Shown here piece after piece: positions 17,048-26,300 of a stretch of 47,023 nt of DNA. Location: contig NZ_JTIY01000001.1 in assembly GCF_000818175.1 (NCBI RefSeq), positions 2,466,907-2,513,929 of the forward strand. The letters run 5' to 3'. Position 1 is the stretch's first letter. The number at the start of each line of letters is the position of its first letter. The position numbers and the translations under genes were made by a program. This DNA comes from Streptomyces sp. AcH 505 (GTDB taxonomy: Bacteria > Actinomycetota > Actinomycetes > Streptomycetales > Streptomycetaceae). The notes below the pieces were generated by a model. The model did not search any database and was not told where the DNA came from. It was given only the letters and a program-made list of their open reading frames with translations.

Positions 17048-17992
17048 ATGGGTCGCCCGCAGAAGGAAATAATCTTGGACGGATCGCCGACCCGGCTCTT
17101 CGCGTTATGGCTGCGCGATCTCCGTAGTACCGCGGGGCTGACGCTCGAACAGCTGGCGCGGCGCACGGGATACGGCCGGACGACCGTGAGTGACGCGATG
17201 CGCGGCAAGGATCACCCCTCGCGTCCGGTGACTCTGGCGGTCGTGGGCGCCTGCGGCGGCGACGTGGACCGGTGGGCCGTGTTCTGGGCGGAGGTGCGCC
17301 GTGCCCTGGACCCCAACGCGTACGGACCCGTGGACATCACCCCGCCACCCTGGGACCCGCCGGCTCCCGAGAACGGGACACATGGTGTCCACGGCGAGCA
17401 GTGCCCAGCCGGCTGCACACGCACCGACCCGCACGGCTGGTACGTGGAGTCGGTCCATACCCAGGTACGTCTCGACACGCCGGCCGCCGAAGCGGTCGAG
17501 CGACGGGTGATCGTCGCGACCTGCGACGGTCTGACGGACATCCCGGTCGCCTTCAGCGTCCCCCGGCGCGCGGGGGACGTGACCGCCGGCCACGGGCTGG
17601 ACGTCTCGGCCGTCCGGGGCGGCCGGCTGGAGCTGCGCGAACACCCCTACGAGAGCTACTTCCAGCAACGGCTGGTGCTGCCCGCACCACTGCGGGTGGG
17701 GATCCGGCACGAGTACGTGCTGCGGCTGCGGATACCCCCGGCGCAGCCGATGGCACCGCACTTCGTACACATTCCGCTGACCCGCAGCGAGCACTTCCGT
17801 CTGCGCGTCCGCTTCGACCCCGCCAGGGAGCCGCGTGCGGTCTGGCAGCTGGCCGGGGTGCCGCCCGCCGTGATCTACCAGCAGAGCCCTGGGACCCGCC
17901 TGCTGAGCCCCGACCGACGCGGCACGGTGGCCGTCGAGTTCGAGGCGATGAAGGTGGGATACGGCTACGGGCTGTGCTGGCAGTTCGAATAG
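17048..17992 (+). CDS. XRE-type helix-turn-helix protein with beta-rich C-terminal domain
   Basis: A 314-residue protein. Residues about 15-70 form a Cro/C1-type HTH (LRDLRSTAGLTLEQLARRTG, then YGRTTVSDAMRGKDHPSR). After a Pro-rich linker (residues about 98-112) a C-terminal domain of about 180 residues is predicted mainly beta-strand (VHTQVRLDTPAAEAVERRVI, YVLRLRIPP, FVHIPLTRSEHFRLRVRFD) and ends GYGYGLCWQFE. This design is common in Streptomyces regulators, but I know no assigned function for the tail. The ATG at 17048 is preceded by GGGTGGGTG; an ATG six bases earlier is also in frame. It sits between the two CHAT clusters and converges on the STAND gene, so it could regulate the island. 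Confidence 0.8.
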   Translation: MGRPQKEIILDGSPTRLFALWLRDLRSTAGLTLEQLARRTGYGRTTVSDAMRGKDHPSRPVTLAVVGACGGDVDRWAVFWAEVRRALDPNAYGPVDITPPPWDPPAPENGTHGVHGEQCPAGCTRTDPHGWYVESVHTQVRLDTPAAEAVERRVIVATCDGLTDIPVAFSVPRRAGDVTAGHGLDVSAVRGGRLELREHPYESYFQQRLVLPAPLRVGIRHEYVLRLRIPPAQPMAPHFVHIPLTRSEHFRLRVRFDPAREPRAVWQLAGVPPAVIYQQSPGTRLLSPDRRGTVAVEFEAMKVGYGYGLCWQFE

Positions 17993-18015
17993 CACGGCTG
18001 CCGACCCCGGTCAGA

Positions 18016-18089
18016 CCCTAGGTCGTGTCCGCGAAGTCTCGTCTGGCTCGCGGGGGCGGACGACGATACTTTGCGGACACTCCCTAGGG
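18016..18089. mobile_element. MITE-like inverted-repeat element / bidirectional terminator
   Basis: Two 29-base arms (18016-18044 and 18061-18089) are inverted repeats of each other, matching at 24 of 29 positions including 19 of the outer 22, around a 16-base GC-rich centre. The outer ends read CCCTAGG, and the arms contain GTGTCCGC, a word typical of terminal repeats of streptomycete insertion sequences as I remember them. The element fills the gap between the convergent XRE and STAND genes. The TAG stop of the STAND gene (18084-18086) lies inside the right arm. It carries no ORF. It may be an IS remnant that now works as a terminator. Confidence 0.5.
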
Positions 18090-20432
18090 GACATGCGTGC
18101 GCCGCAGCTGGGCGCGTACCCGTGCGGCGTCCGGATGACGCAGTTCTTCGAAGAGGGCAAGCGCCTCATCGAGCAGCCGACGGGCGTCCTGGTGGTGGCC
18201 GAGTTCCGCCCAGGCGTCGGCCAGATGGTTCAGGGCGTGCGCTTCCCGGTACCGGTCGCCCAGCAGTCGGTCGAGCGCCAGGGACGACTCGTAGTGGCCG
18301 ATCGCCTCGGCATGCCTGCCCAGCCCCTGCTCCGCACGTCCCATGCTGAGCAGGATCCCGGCACGGCCGTCCAAGTGATCCAGCTCCGTGTACAGGTCGA
18401 GGGCCCGTCTCCCGTGCTCCAGCGCGACGGCGTGGTGGTTCAGTTGTTCCTGTTGCTGGGCCAGGGCGGTGAGGCCCTCGGCGAGGGCCAGCGGTTCCCG
18501 GGTCTGTTCGGCCATTGCCAGGGCCAGCCTGGCGTGCGGTAGTGCCCGCCGGTGGTCGCCACGGGACGCGTACACCCGTACGAGAGACAGCCGCACCTCG
18601 CGTGTCCCTTCGCGGTCCTCGAGCCGGTGGCACTCGCGCAGCGCCGCGAACAGCAGGTCAAGGGCCTCTTCGGTGCGGTGCAGCCGGGACAGGGCGTCGG
18701 CGAACTGGCGGGTGCCGGTGGCCCACGCGAGCCGGTTTCCGGCGCGGGAAGCGGCCTCGCGGGCAAGGCTGTGGACGGAAGCGCGCTGGACGCGACGCCC
18801 TGACCGGCGCAGGTACACCGCACAGGCCCTGGCCAGCTCCCAGGCGTACGCCTCGAAGCTGTCGGTGACAGCGGCCAGTGTCATCACGTTCTGGAGCGTG
18901 GCCAGTTCGGCCTCGAACCACGCCATGGCCTGGACGTGGTCGCTGACGGGCGGCTCCGTACCTGTCCGCCGGCCCGCCGGGGTCAGCAGCGGCCGCCACG
19001 GTTCGAGGTGGTGGTCGGCCAGCCGGGCCGAGTCCAGGTAGTGGCGGAACAGGCGCTCGGTCCCTGCGCGGTGCTCCTCGGCGGGCCCCAACTCCGTCAG
19101 CTCCTTCGCGTAGAGCCAAAGCAGGTCGTGCGGGGCGAATCTGCCCGGCGTCTGCTCCTGGACCAGGTGGGTCGCGCTCAGCGTGTCGAGCAGCACGCGC
19201 GGGGGCGTCCGCTCGTCCATCAGCGCGGCGCACGCGAGGCCGTCGACGTCCGGACCGGGGTGGCAGCCGAGCAGCCGGAACAACCGGGCCGCTGCCGGAG
19301 GCAGGAGCGCGTACGACCCCTGGAACACCGTCCGGAGGTCGAGGTCGGCGTCCTGGAGTCCCAGGACGTCCAATCGGGCCTGCGCCTCGCGGAGTTCGGT
19401 GACGAGGTGGCCGATCGACCTCGCAGGAGCCATCGTCGCGCGCGCCGCCGCGACGCTGAGCGCCAGGGGCAACCGGGCGCAGAGGTCGACCAGTTCGTCC
19501 GTCGCGGCTGGTTCGAGGGCCGGACCCTGCGTGCCGATCCGGCGCTCCAGCAGGTCCCGGGCGGCGTACCGGGGCAGTACGTCGAGGCTGACCCGCAACG
19601 CTCCCTCCCGTACGACCAGGCCGTCGAGGCGGTTGCGGCTGGTGACGACCGCGACGGATCCGGCGTCGCTCGGAATCAGCGGACGCACCTGCTCGGCGGA
19701 GCGGGCGTTGTCCAGCAACAGCAGCATGCGCCGGCCGGCCAGCAGGGTCCGCAACAGCGCCGAGGCGACAGCCTGATCGGCCGGAACGGCGGCGGGTGCG
19801 ACACCGAGCGCCTGGAGGAAGCCGTGCAGCGCCTCACCGGGGTCCATGGGTGCCTCGGAGCTGAAGCTCCGCAGGTTGACGTGCAGTTGGCCGTCCGGAA
19901 ACCGGTCCTGGACGCGGCGGGCCCAGTGCAGTGCGAGGGACGTCTTGCCGACCCCGGCCGTGCCCTCGACGACAGCCACCACCGTGGATCTCGCGCCGGC
20001 GGCGTCCTGGGTCTCCAGCAACGAGTCGAGTCGGTCGATTTCGGCCTCTCGGGCCACGAAGCCCGGCCTGGCGAGGGGAAGTTGGTGCGGCACTCGCGGC
20101 AGCGGCGGTGCTGCTCCCGCTCTCGTGGCACGCAGCCGCCGGGCGGTGTCGGCGGAGTCCCGCAGCGTACTCAGCCTGCCGGCCTCCGGGCCTGTCACAC
20201 CGAGTGCGGAGAGCAGTTCGTCGAAGACCCGGACGCTCGCGAGCGTCGTGCCGTTGAGGTAGGCGTACACGCTGCTGGGGGAGACGCTGAGCCGTCTGGA
20301 CAGTTCGTGACGGTCGATCGCACGGCCCCGCCGCTTCTCGGCGCGGACCACGGCCCGGGTCAGCTCGGCGGCCAGCCGCTGTCTGAGTGCCGCGGGGTCC
20401 GTGTCGTCCTGCCGGGACATGTCGCTCGACAC
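18084..20432 (-). CDS. HTH-NB-ARC-TPR STAND regulator
   Basis: A 782-residue protein. Residues about 15-85 form an XRE-like HTH (DRHELSRRLSVSPSSVYAYL). An NB-ARC/AAA-type NTPase follows, with Walker A GTAGVGKTS (Lys163), Walker B RMLLLLDNA (Asp241) and a sensor-like VVTSRNRL. Residues about 570-770 are TPR repeats. The GTG at 20432 is chosen because GGAGGAA lies five bases upstream. STAND proteins of this kind are NTP-driven switches that act as transcription regulators (AfsR-like) or as innate-immunity sensors. Its position between two CHAT/CATASP pairs favours a sensor or regulator of the island, by inference. The 3' end overlaps the MITE-like element. Confidence 0.9.
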   Translation of the reverse strand: MSSDMSRQDDTDPAALRQRLAAELTRAVVRAEKRRGRAIDRHELSRRLSVSPSSVYAYLNGTTLASVRVFDELLSALGVTGPEAGRLSTLRDSADTARRLRATRAGAAPPLPRVPHQLPLARPGFVAREAEIDRLDSLLETQDAAGARSTVVAVVEGTAGVGKTSLALHWARRVQDRFPDGQLHVNLRSFSSEAPMDPGEALHGFLQALGVAPAAVPADQAVASALLRTLLAGRRMLLLLDNARSAEQVRPLIPSDAGSVAVVTSRNRLDGLVVREGALRVSLDVLPRYAARDLLERRIGTQGPALEPAATDELVDLCARLPLALSVAAARATMAPARSIGHLVTELREAQARLDVLGLQDADLDLRTVFQGSYALLPPAAARLFRLLGCHPGPDVDGLACAALMDERTPPRVLLDTLSATHLVQEQTPGRFAPHDLLWLYAKELTELGPAEEHRAGTERLFRHYLDSARLADHHLEPWRPLLTPAGRRTGTEPPVSDHVQAMAWFEAELATLQNVMTLAAVTDSFEAYAWELARACAVYLRRSGRRVQRASVHSLAREAASRAGNRLAWATGTRQFADALSRLHRTEEALDLLFAALRECHRLEDREGTREVRLSLVRVYASRGDHRRALPHARLALAMAEQTREPLALAEGLTALAQQQEQLNHHAVALEHGRRALDLYTELDHLDGRAGILLSMGRAEQGLGRHAEAIGHYESSLALDRLLGDRYREAHALNHLADAWAELGHHQDARRLLDEALALFEELRHPDAARVRAQLRRTHVP

Positions 20433-20643
20433 CGTTCCTCCGCGCGCCGTTCGTGATTCCGCACCGCGAATTCCAGACCTTTCCAGTGTCGTCCAGAACA
20501 GCCGCGAGGTCAGCGGTTCCGCATGTTCCCGTGAGCACCGACGCCGCCGAGGAAGGCCCCCGCCGGTTTGCCCACAGGAGGACCGCCACCATGCAGACCC
20601 ATTGATTTCCGGAGTCGGCGCCCTTCAGGGAAGACGCCGGCCG
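20433..20643. other. Spacer upstream of the STAND gene
   Basis: Contains a strong AGGAGG at about 20576 followed by a plus-strand ATG at 20591 that encodes only MQTH before a stop, so no credible gene. A plus-strand frame of about 24 codons from a GTG reads into the same stop. I see no clear terminator for the minus-strand CATRA gene that ends at 20644. Confidence 0.4.
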
Positions 20644-22887
20644 TCAGTCCGTGGGCGGCGCCGACTCCCGCGCACAGTCCAGCAACTTGGTGGCGGCGGC
20701 GTGCCAGGTCACGCGGTCGGCCATCGTCTTGCGTACCTCCGCCGCCTGCTGGAATGCCCCGGACACGCTCCACATCATGTTGCTGATGGCCCGCGCCCAG
20801 CGAGTGACGTCGTTCTTCACCTCGCGGGCCGTCGCGCCCACGTCCATCACCATCCGCTCCACCTGGTCGGGCGGCAACGTCTCGGTGAGCAGCATGCCGA
20901 GGCCGCTCCTGCTGCTCACCAGAACGGGCACTCCTGCGGTGATCGCCTCCAGTCCCACCAGGCCGAACGATTCGGCCCGGGACGGCATGAGCACCAGACT
21001 GGCCCGCGCGACATCGTCGATCACCTCCTGCGGATCGGAGCTGTAGGGCCGGGGGATGACGTGCACGGCGGGGTTGTCGATCCATTTCTCCGCCATGGTG
21101 CGGAATGCGTGGGACTCTCCTTCCGGCACTCCCCGGGCGACCAGTTCCCATCTCCCGGGGTGAGATCTCTCCGGCACGGCCTTGCCCAGTGCCCGGCAGG
21201 CGATGTCCAGTCCTTTGCCGCCGGCCACGTCCAGCCGTCCCATCAGCAGGATCTGCGGGACGGCTTCGGGCGGTGGTGGCCCGGTCACCGGGGTCCCGGT
21301 GTCGAATCCGGGGTAGATCCGCAACGGCGGCCCGAGGGCTTCATGTCTGCGCGCATGTCGCTCTCTGAGAAGCGCATTCTCCAGCCGTGCTCCTACCGGC
21401 ACCGTCCGCAGGGCGCCCCGGCACAGATCGAACTCCCGTTTGGTGCGTGCGGCGGTGTGGGCACCCACGTCGACTTCGCCGGGCAATTTGTACCACTCCC
21501 CCTGATCGGGCTCGACGTGGAGGAAGTGCAGCCGCTTCGAGCCCCGGAAGTGGTCCTCCGACTGCTGTCTGGCCGCCGGTCCCGTGACCCGGCCGTGGCC
21601 GATGACGAGTTCGGGTTCGAATCCGCCGGGCAGGTCAGGGCGGCGCATCAGCGTCTCAGCGCCGATATGGCCGGGGCGGGCTGCGTTGTGCAGCCGTACC
21701 CCGTGCTGCGCCGCGTGGGCACGCTCCTGGTCGGACAACTTCTCGACCAGGACACAGAGATCGGCTCCGGCCGCCACGAGCGCGATGCACAAATGCCGGT
21801 TGAACGTACTCAGACCGCCCGCCTTCGAGAACCACTCGTCGGCGACGACAAGCACCCGTACGGGCCGTTCCGACGATGTGCCCCGCACGGCGGGCATCGT
21901 CTCGGTCCGGGAAGGAGCCTCTGCGCTGCGTGAGGGCTCGGCACGGCTCGCCTCCTCGGGCTGCTCCGCGCGCTCCGGAACGTCCGGCGCTTCCTTGTCG
22001 CGGACCAGTTCGACCTGCGCCAGCTCGTCGTCGAGCACCTCGGTGAACCAGCCGACGAAGTTCCGGTCGTCATCGAGGACTTCGGTCGCGACGAGGGTGT
22101 CACCGGCCGGGTCGCAGACCCGAAGCGCGCGGCAGGCGTTGTCCCATGCCCTTTCCACGGAGTGGCGGGTCGCTCTCAGCTGCTCGGCCGGACCTGTCAG
22201 TTCCCGGTCCGTCCCTCCGCCGCCGTACGGCGGCCGGAGGAAGGCCCGTGAGCCGCCGTCGGCGAGACGGCTGTGGCCCGCCAACTGGTGCCGGACGGAG
22301 GTCATATGCATCAAGTACCGGACGAACACGGGCATCTCGGTCGCGTCGCCGTTCGACCACGCCCACGCGCCGAGCAGACTGTCCTCCGGAACGGTGCCGA
22401 GCAGCGACAGGTTGCGCATGGATTCCCTTTCGTCCCGCGTCCCCAGCTCCGACAGTTCCAGCTTGCCCGCCGTGGCGTCCGGTTTCTTCCCGAGCAGCAA
22501 GGTCACCCCGCCCAGGTGCGCGGGGCCGAGCGGACCGACCAGCTCGTCGAGTCGCCGGCGCAGATCCGGCCAGGTGCGCCCCGGAGCTGCGCCCAGCAGC
22601 AGCGACAGACCGAGGATCTCGTGGTCCCGGCGCACGATCGCCTGGTCGAGGCGCTTGTCGGCCTGCACGGCCGCCACCGGTACGGAGCCGTGCAGTGGCG
22701 CGTCGGGGAGGTGGTCCGGAATCCGGGTCGGAATCCAGGCGGTCACCGGTTCATCCGCTCCCTGACGCTGCCGGAACCGGTTCCAGATTCCGGCGAACGA
22801 CCTCAGGCCCTGATCGGTGAGCGAACTGTCCAGAGGCACGAAAAGGTGGGCGGCGACTTCCTGCTGCACCACCGCGGGTTCGGACAC
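20644..22887 (-). CDS. CATRA-like domain protein fused to a GT4 glycosyltransferase
   Basis: A 747-residue fusion. The N-terminal 320 residues open SEPAVVQQEVAAHLFVPLDS and include AIVRRDHEILGLSLLL, the style I remember for CATRA (caspase/TPR-repeat-associated) proteins. After an acidic linker (about 300-335), residues 341-747 form a GT4-type glycosyltransferase: RVLVVADEWFSKAGGLSTF (donor-domain glycine loop), ILLMGRLDVAGGKGLD and the EX7E motif with Glu639 and Glu647 in AESFGLVGLEA. The GTG at 22887 has an AGGTGAG site upstream; the frame extends to a GTG at 22899. It is divergent from CATASP-2/CHAT-2, 48 bases away. I propose the transferase is the effector arm of the system. Confidence 0.8.
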   Translation of the reverse strand: MSEPAVVQQEVAAHLFVPLDSSLTDQGLRSFAGIWNRFRQRQGADEPVTAWIPTRIPDHLPDAPLHGSVPVAAVQADKRLDQAIVRRDHEILGLSLLLGAAPGRTWPDLRRRLDELVGPLGPAHLGGVTLLLGKKPDATAGKLELSELGTRDERESMRNLSLLGTVPEDSLLGAWAWSNGDATEMPVFVRYLMHMTSVRHQLAGHSRLADGGSRAFLRPPYGGGGTDRELTGPAEQLRATRHSVERAWDNACRALRVCDPAGDTLVATEVLDDDRNFVGWFTEVLDDELAQVELVRDKEAPDVPERAEQPEEASRAEPSRSAEAPSRTETMPAVRGTSSERPVRVLVVADEWFSKAGGLSTFNRHLCIALVAAGADLCVLVEKLSDQERAHAAQHGVRLHNAARPGHIGAETLMRRPDLPGGFEPELVIGHGRVTGPAARQQSEDHFRGSKRLHFLHVEPDQGEWYKLPGEVDVGAHTAARTKREFDLCRGALRTVPVGARLENALLRERHARRHEALGPPLRIYPGFDTGTPVTGPPPPEAVPQILLMGRLDVAGGKGLDIACRALGKAVPERSHPGRWELVARGVPEGESHAFRTMAEKWIDNPAVHVIPRPYSSDPQEVIDDVARASLVLMPSRAESFGLVGLEAITAGVPVLVSSRSGLGMLLTETLPPDQVERMVMDVGATAREVKNDVTRWARAISNMMWSVSGAFQQAAEVRKTMADRVTWHAAATKLLDCARESAPPTD

Positions 22888-22935
22888 GTGACAGCTCACC
22901 TCTGCGTCGCGCGAAGCGCTGGTTAGAGTAAGTCC

Positions 22936-23322
22936 ATGCAGTCTAGAGGGGATTCACCCGGTTCGGGCATGGACGACGAGACGCTCACCCGGGCATGCGA
23001 AGTGCTCGGTGACCTCCAGGAGTGGCGGCTTCCTCCGGCGAACTGGGCGCGTCCCGCCGGCATCGTGGACAGGCTCGCGGACGCATGGAGCTCGGGTGAC
23101 GCGGACGCCGTCGACGCCGCCACCGCCGCCCTGGAGATGCTCAGCCCGCACCGGGTCGAGCGCATGCGTGACTCCGCCGACGTCCCGCCGCCCAAGGTCC
23201 TCCGCGAGCGGGTGGTCACCCTGATCCATGTCATCGCGGGCGAGGACACAACTTCGGACGACGCGGTGACGGGTACGGAGGCCACATCCCAGGACAGCGG
23301 TACGCGACCGGGCGGGCAGTGA
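22936..23322 (+). CDS. CATASP-like small protein 2
   Basis: A 128-residue helical protein starting at ATG 22936 (ribosome site weak; ATG 22969 is an alternative). Its body (TRACEVLGDLQEWRLPPANW, VDAATAALEML) is followed by LRERVVTLIHVIAGEDTTSD, closely matching the C-terminal segment of the protein at 15129-15512, then a hydrophilic tail. The stop overlaps the CHAT-2 GTG start as GTGA, so the two are translationally coupled; gene order here is small protein then protease, the reverse of cluster 1. This coupling supports a stoichiometric complex. The divergent CATRA-GT4 gene shares the 48-base intergenic region and presumably its control. Confidence 0.78.
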   Translation: MQSRGDSPGSGMDDETLTRACEVLGDLQEWRLPPANWARPAGIVDRLADAWSSGDADAVDAATAALEMLSPHRVERMRDSADVPPPKVLRERVVTLIHVIAGEDTTSDDAVTGTEATSQDSGTRPGGQ

Positions 23323-26300
23323 GCGAGGCACCGACGGGTCCGGTGACCGACTCCCCTGCCGTTGAGGGTGGTTCACCGCTGCACGTCGCCAACGACTGGC
23401 GGCTGCGGTACGAGCGGACCGGTGACGCCCACGATCTGGTACGAGCCGAGACGGCGGCCAGAGACGCCGTGCGACGCCGCCGTGAACTGGGCCTCGAAGC
23501 GCTCGAGGAATTCGCGGAACTCGCCCAGATCCTGCGCTACGGCTTCGCGGCGACGGATGATCCCCGCACTGCCGCCGAGGCTGTTGCCGCCGGCCGCAGC
23601 GCGCTGGCGGAGAGCCACGGTGCCGGGCCCGGCGCCCATGCTGGCGCCGGTCCCGACAGCGAGATCCACAAGCGACGCTGCCTGCTCGCCGGGACCCTTG
23701 TCGAGTGCCGTTTCGCGCTCCCGGACGGCGCGTTGACGGAGGCGGTGGACCTGGTGCGCGAGTCGATGGCCGCTGCTCCCCGCAGCCGTGACGTGGCGCA
23801 GATCTCCGCAGCCGTGCTCAGCGTATGGGCGGACGAGTACGGGGACCTCGACGTGTCCCGTGAGGCCGAATCGGCGGCGCGGCTCGCGGAGTCCGTGGCC
23901 GGATCCGACGAAGGGCGGAAGGCGCAGGCGGTCGACACCCTGGCGGACGTATTGCGCGAGCGCTACGACCTGACCCGCGAACTCGACGTGCTGGACGAGG
24001 CGATCGCACTCGGTGAGCGGGGTACGGAAACCGCGGACGGCCTGCCCGAGGACAGGGCGGCCCGCCTGGGGCACCTCGGCGTCACGCGGTTGATCCGCTA
24101 CGAGGCGACCGGGGAGCGGGCCGACCTGGACGAGGCGATCCGGCTGCACGAGGAGGCGCTTGCGCTGATCCGGGCCGACCATCCCGATACCGGCATGCAC
24201 CTGAACAACTTGGGGGCGGCGGTGGGCGAACGCGCCCGACTCCTGCGCACCGATGTTGAGTTGGACGCGGCGATCGAGCGGAGCCGCGCCGCCGTGCGCC
24301 GTCGCGCGGCCACACCGACCCGCGTCAAGCGCCTGAGCAATCTCGGCGGCGCCCTGTTCAACCGGTTCGTGCGCTTCGGGGATCTGGCCGACCTCGACGA
24401 AGGCATCGACCATGAGCGTGAAGCGGTGCGACTGGCGCGTGGCGGCACCGCCCGGTCCGGTCTGCTCGGGAACCTGGCCGGTGCGCTGGCCGAGCGGTAC
24501 GACTGGCAAGGCGCCCGCGGTGACCTTGTCGAGGCGTTGGCCCTGCTGCGTGACGCCCTCGACGCCGGGCCGCGGCCCGGCACGCTCGCCAACCTGACGA
24601 ACTCCTACGGTGTCGCGCTGCACGCGTGGTACGAGCTGACCGGCGACCAGGACGCGCTGGACGCGGCGCTCGGCCAACTGCGCAAGGGTGCCACGGTCGA
24701 CAGCGTCACCGATCCGCAGTTCTCGCTCCGACTGGCCAATGTGGTGACATCGTTGCAGGTGTCGTCAGCGCAGCGGGAGCACGCCGCGGCCGACGCGGTC
24801 GCCGTCGCTCGCCGTGCCCTCGTCACCCTGCGGGACGGCCCTGCGGCCGCCGCGATCCGCACCAGCCTCCTTCTCGCCCTGCATGCCCTGGGCGGGCAGG
24901 ACGACGTGGACGAGGCGGTCGAGCTGGCCCGGACCCTGGTCGACGAAGCCCCCGAGGACGATCCCGGAGGCGGGCAGTCGCTGTCGAACCTCGCCTACGT
25001 TGTGAACAGCCGTTACGAGAACCGTGGTGACCCACGGGACCGCGCCGAGGTGTTGACCGCGTTGCGTGCCGCCGCCCTGAGCGAGGCCGCCGGACCCACC
25101 GTCCGGCTGCACGCGGCACGGTCGTGGGGGCAGTTCGCCGCCCGGGAGGGCGACTTCGAACAGGCGGCCACCGCCTTCGCGGCAGCCGTCGAACTGCTGC
25201 CGGACGCGGCGCCCCGGCGCCTGGAGCGGCCCGACGCGCAACGATGGCTGGCCGAGTTCTCCGGACTGGCCTCCGACGCGGCCGCGATGTGGCTGGCCCG
25301 CGCCGAGCCGGAGCGGGCGATGAGCCTGCTGGAACTCGGGCGCGGTGTGCTGCTCCACCGCACCCTGGGCATCAGGGGCGACACGGCGAAGGTGCGGGAG
25401 GCGGACGCCGCCCTTGCCGACCGGTTCGAGGAGCTGCGCGACGAGCTGGACCAGCTGGATATGGTCCGGTCGCCGCTCCCCTCGATACCGTCGCCGCTCC
25501 GGGGCGGTGCGGGCGGCGTGCCCCGGCACGCCCCTGGGAGTGAGCGGAACCGTGAACGCCGCCGGGACCTGGAGGCCGAACTGGCGGCGGTGACCAGCCG
25601 GATCACCGCGCTCCCCGGTCTGGCGGGCTTCCGGCGTCCGCCGGAGACCACCGCACTGCTCGCCGAGGCGGCCGAGGGTCCGGTCGTCGTCGTGAACGTC
25701 AGCTCCTACCGTTGCGACGCTCTCCTTCTCACCTCCGGTGGCCTGCGGCACGTACCCCTGCCGGGGCTGACCGCCGAGGAACTCGACCGTACAGCCGTCG
25801 AGTTCCACCGGGACGCGGTGACCGCGCTGGATCCCCGCGCCGATCGGGGCGACGTCGAGGCCGCCGAGGCCAGACTCGGCGGAGTGCTCGACCTGCTGTG
25901 GCGGGAGGTGGCGGCCCCTGTCCTCACCGAGCTGGGCCCGCCCGGTTCTGCCACGCGTCTTTGGTGGGTGCCGACCCAGGCGCTGTGCCAGTTGCCGTTG
26001 CACGCCGCCACCGCCGCCGACTCCGGTGAGTCGCTGGTGGACCTGACGGTCTCCTCGTACAGCCCTACCGTGACCGCACTGCATCACAGTCGGCGTCGCG
26101 CGTCAGCGGTGCTGCCGGGCGACGACGCCGTGCCCCGTGGTGCGGCCGTGATCCACGCGAGTGGCGACGGGATCGACGCACCGATGCTCCCGGCGGCGCG
26201 TCGGGAGGTACACGCGGCCGCGCGTTATCTGGGCGTCGATCCGCTCGACGCGGGGAACTGCGACCGCTCGGTCCTGACGAGTGCGCTGGTGACCTCTTCG

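Noticed and set aside
20576..20605. AGGAGG ribosome site followed by a tiny ORF (MQTH)
   Set aside because: Only four residues; no attenuator-type structure or conserved context can be seen, so it is most likely chance.
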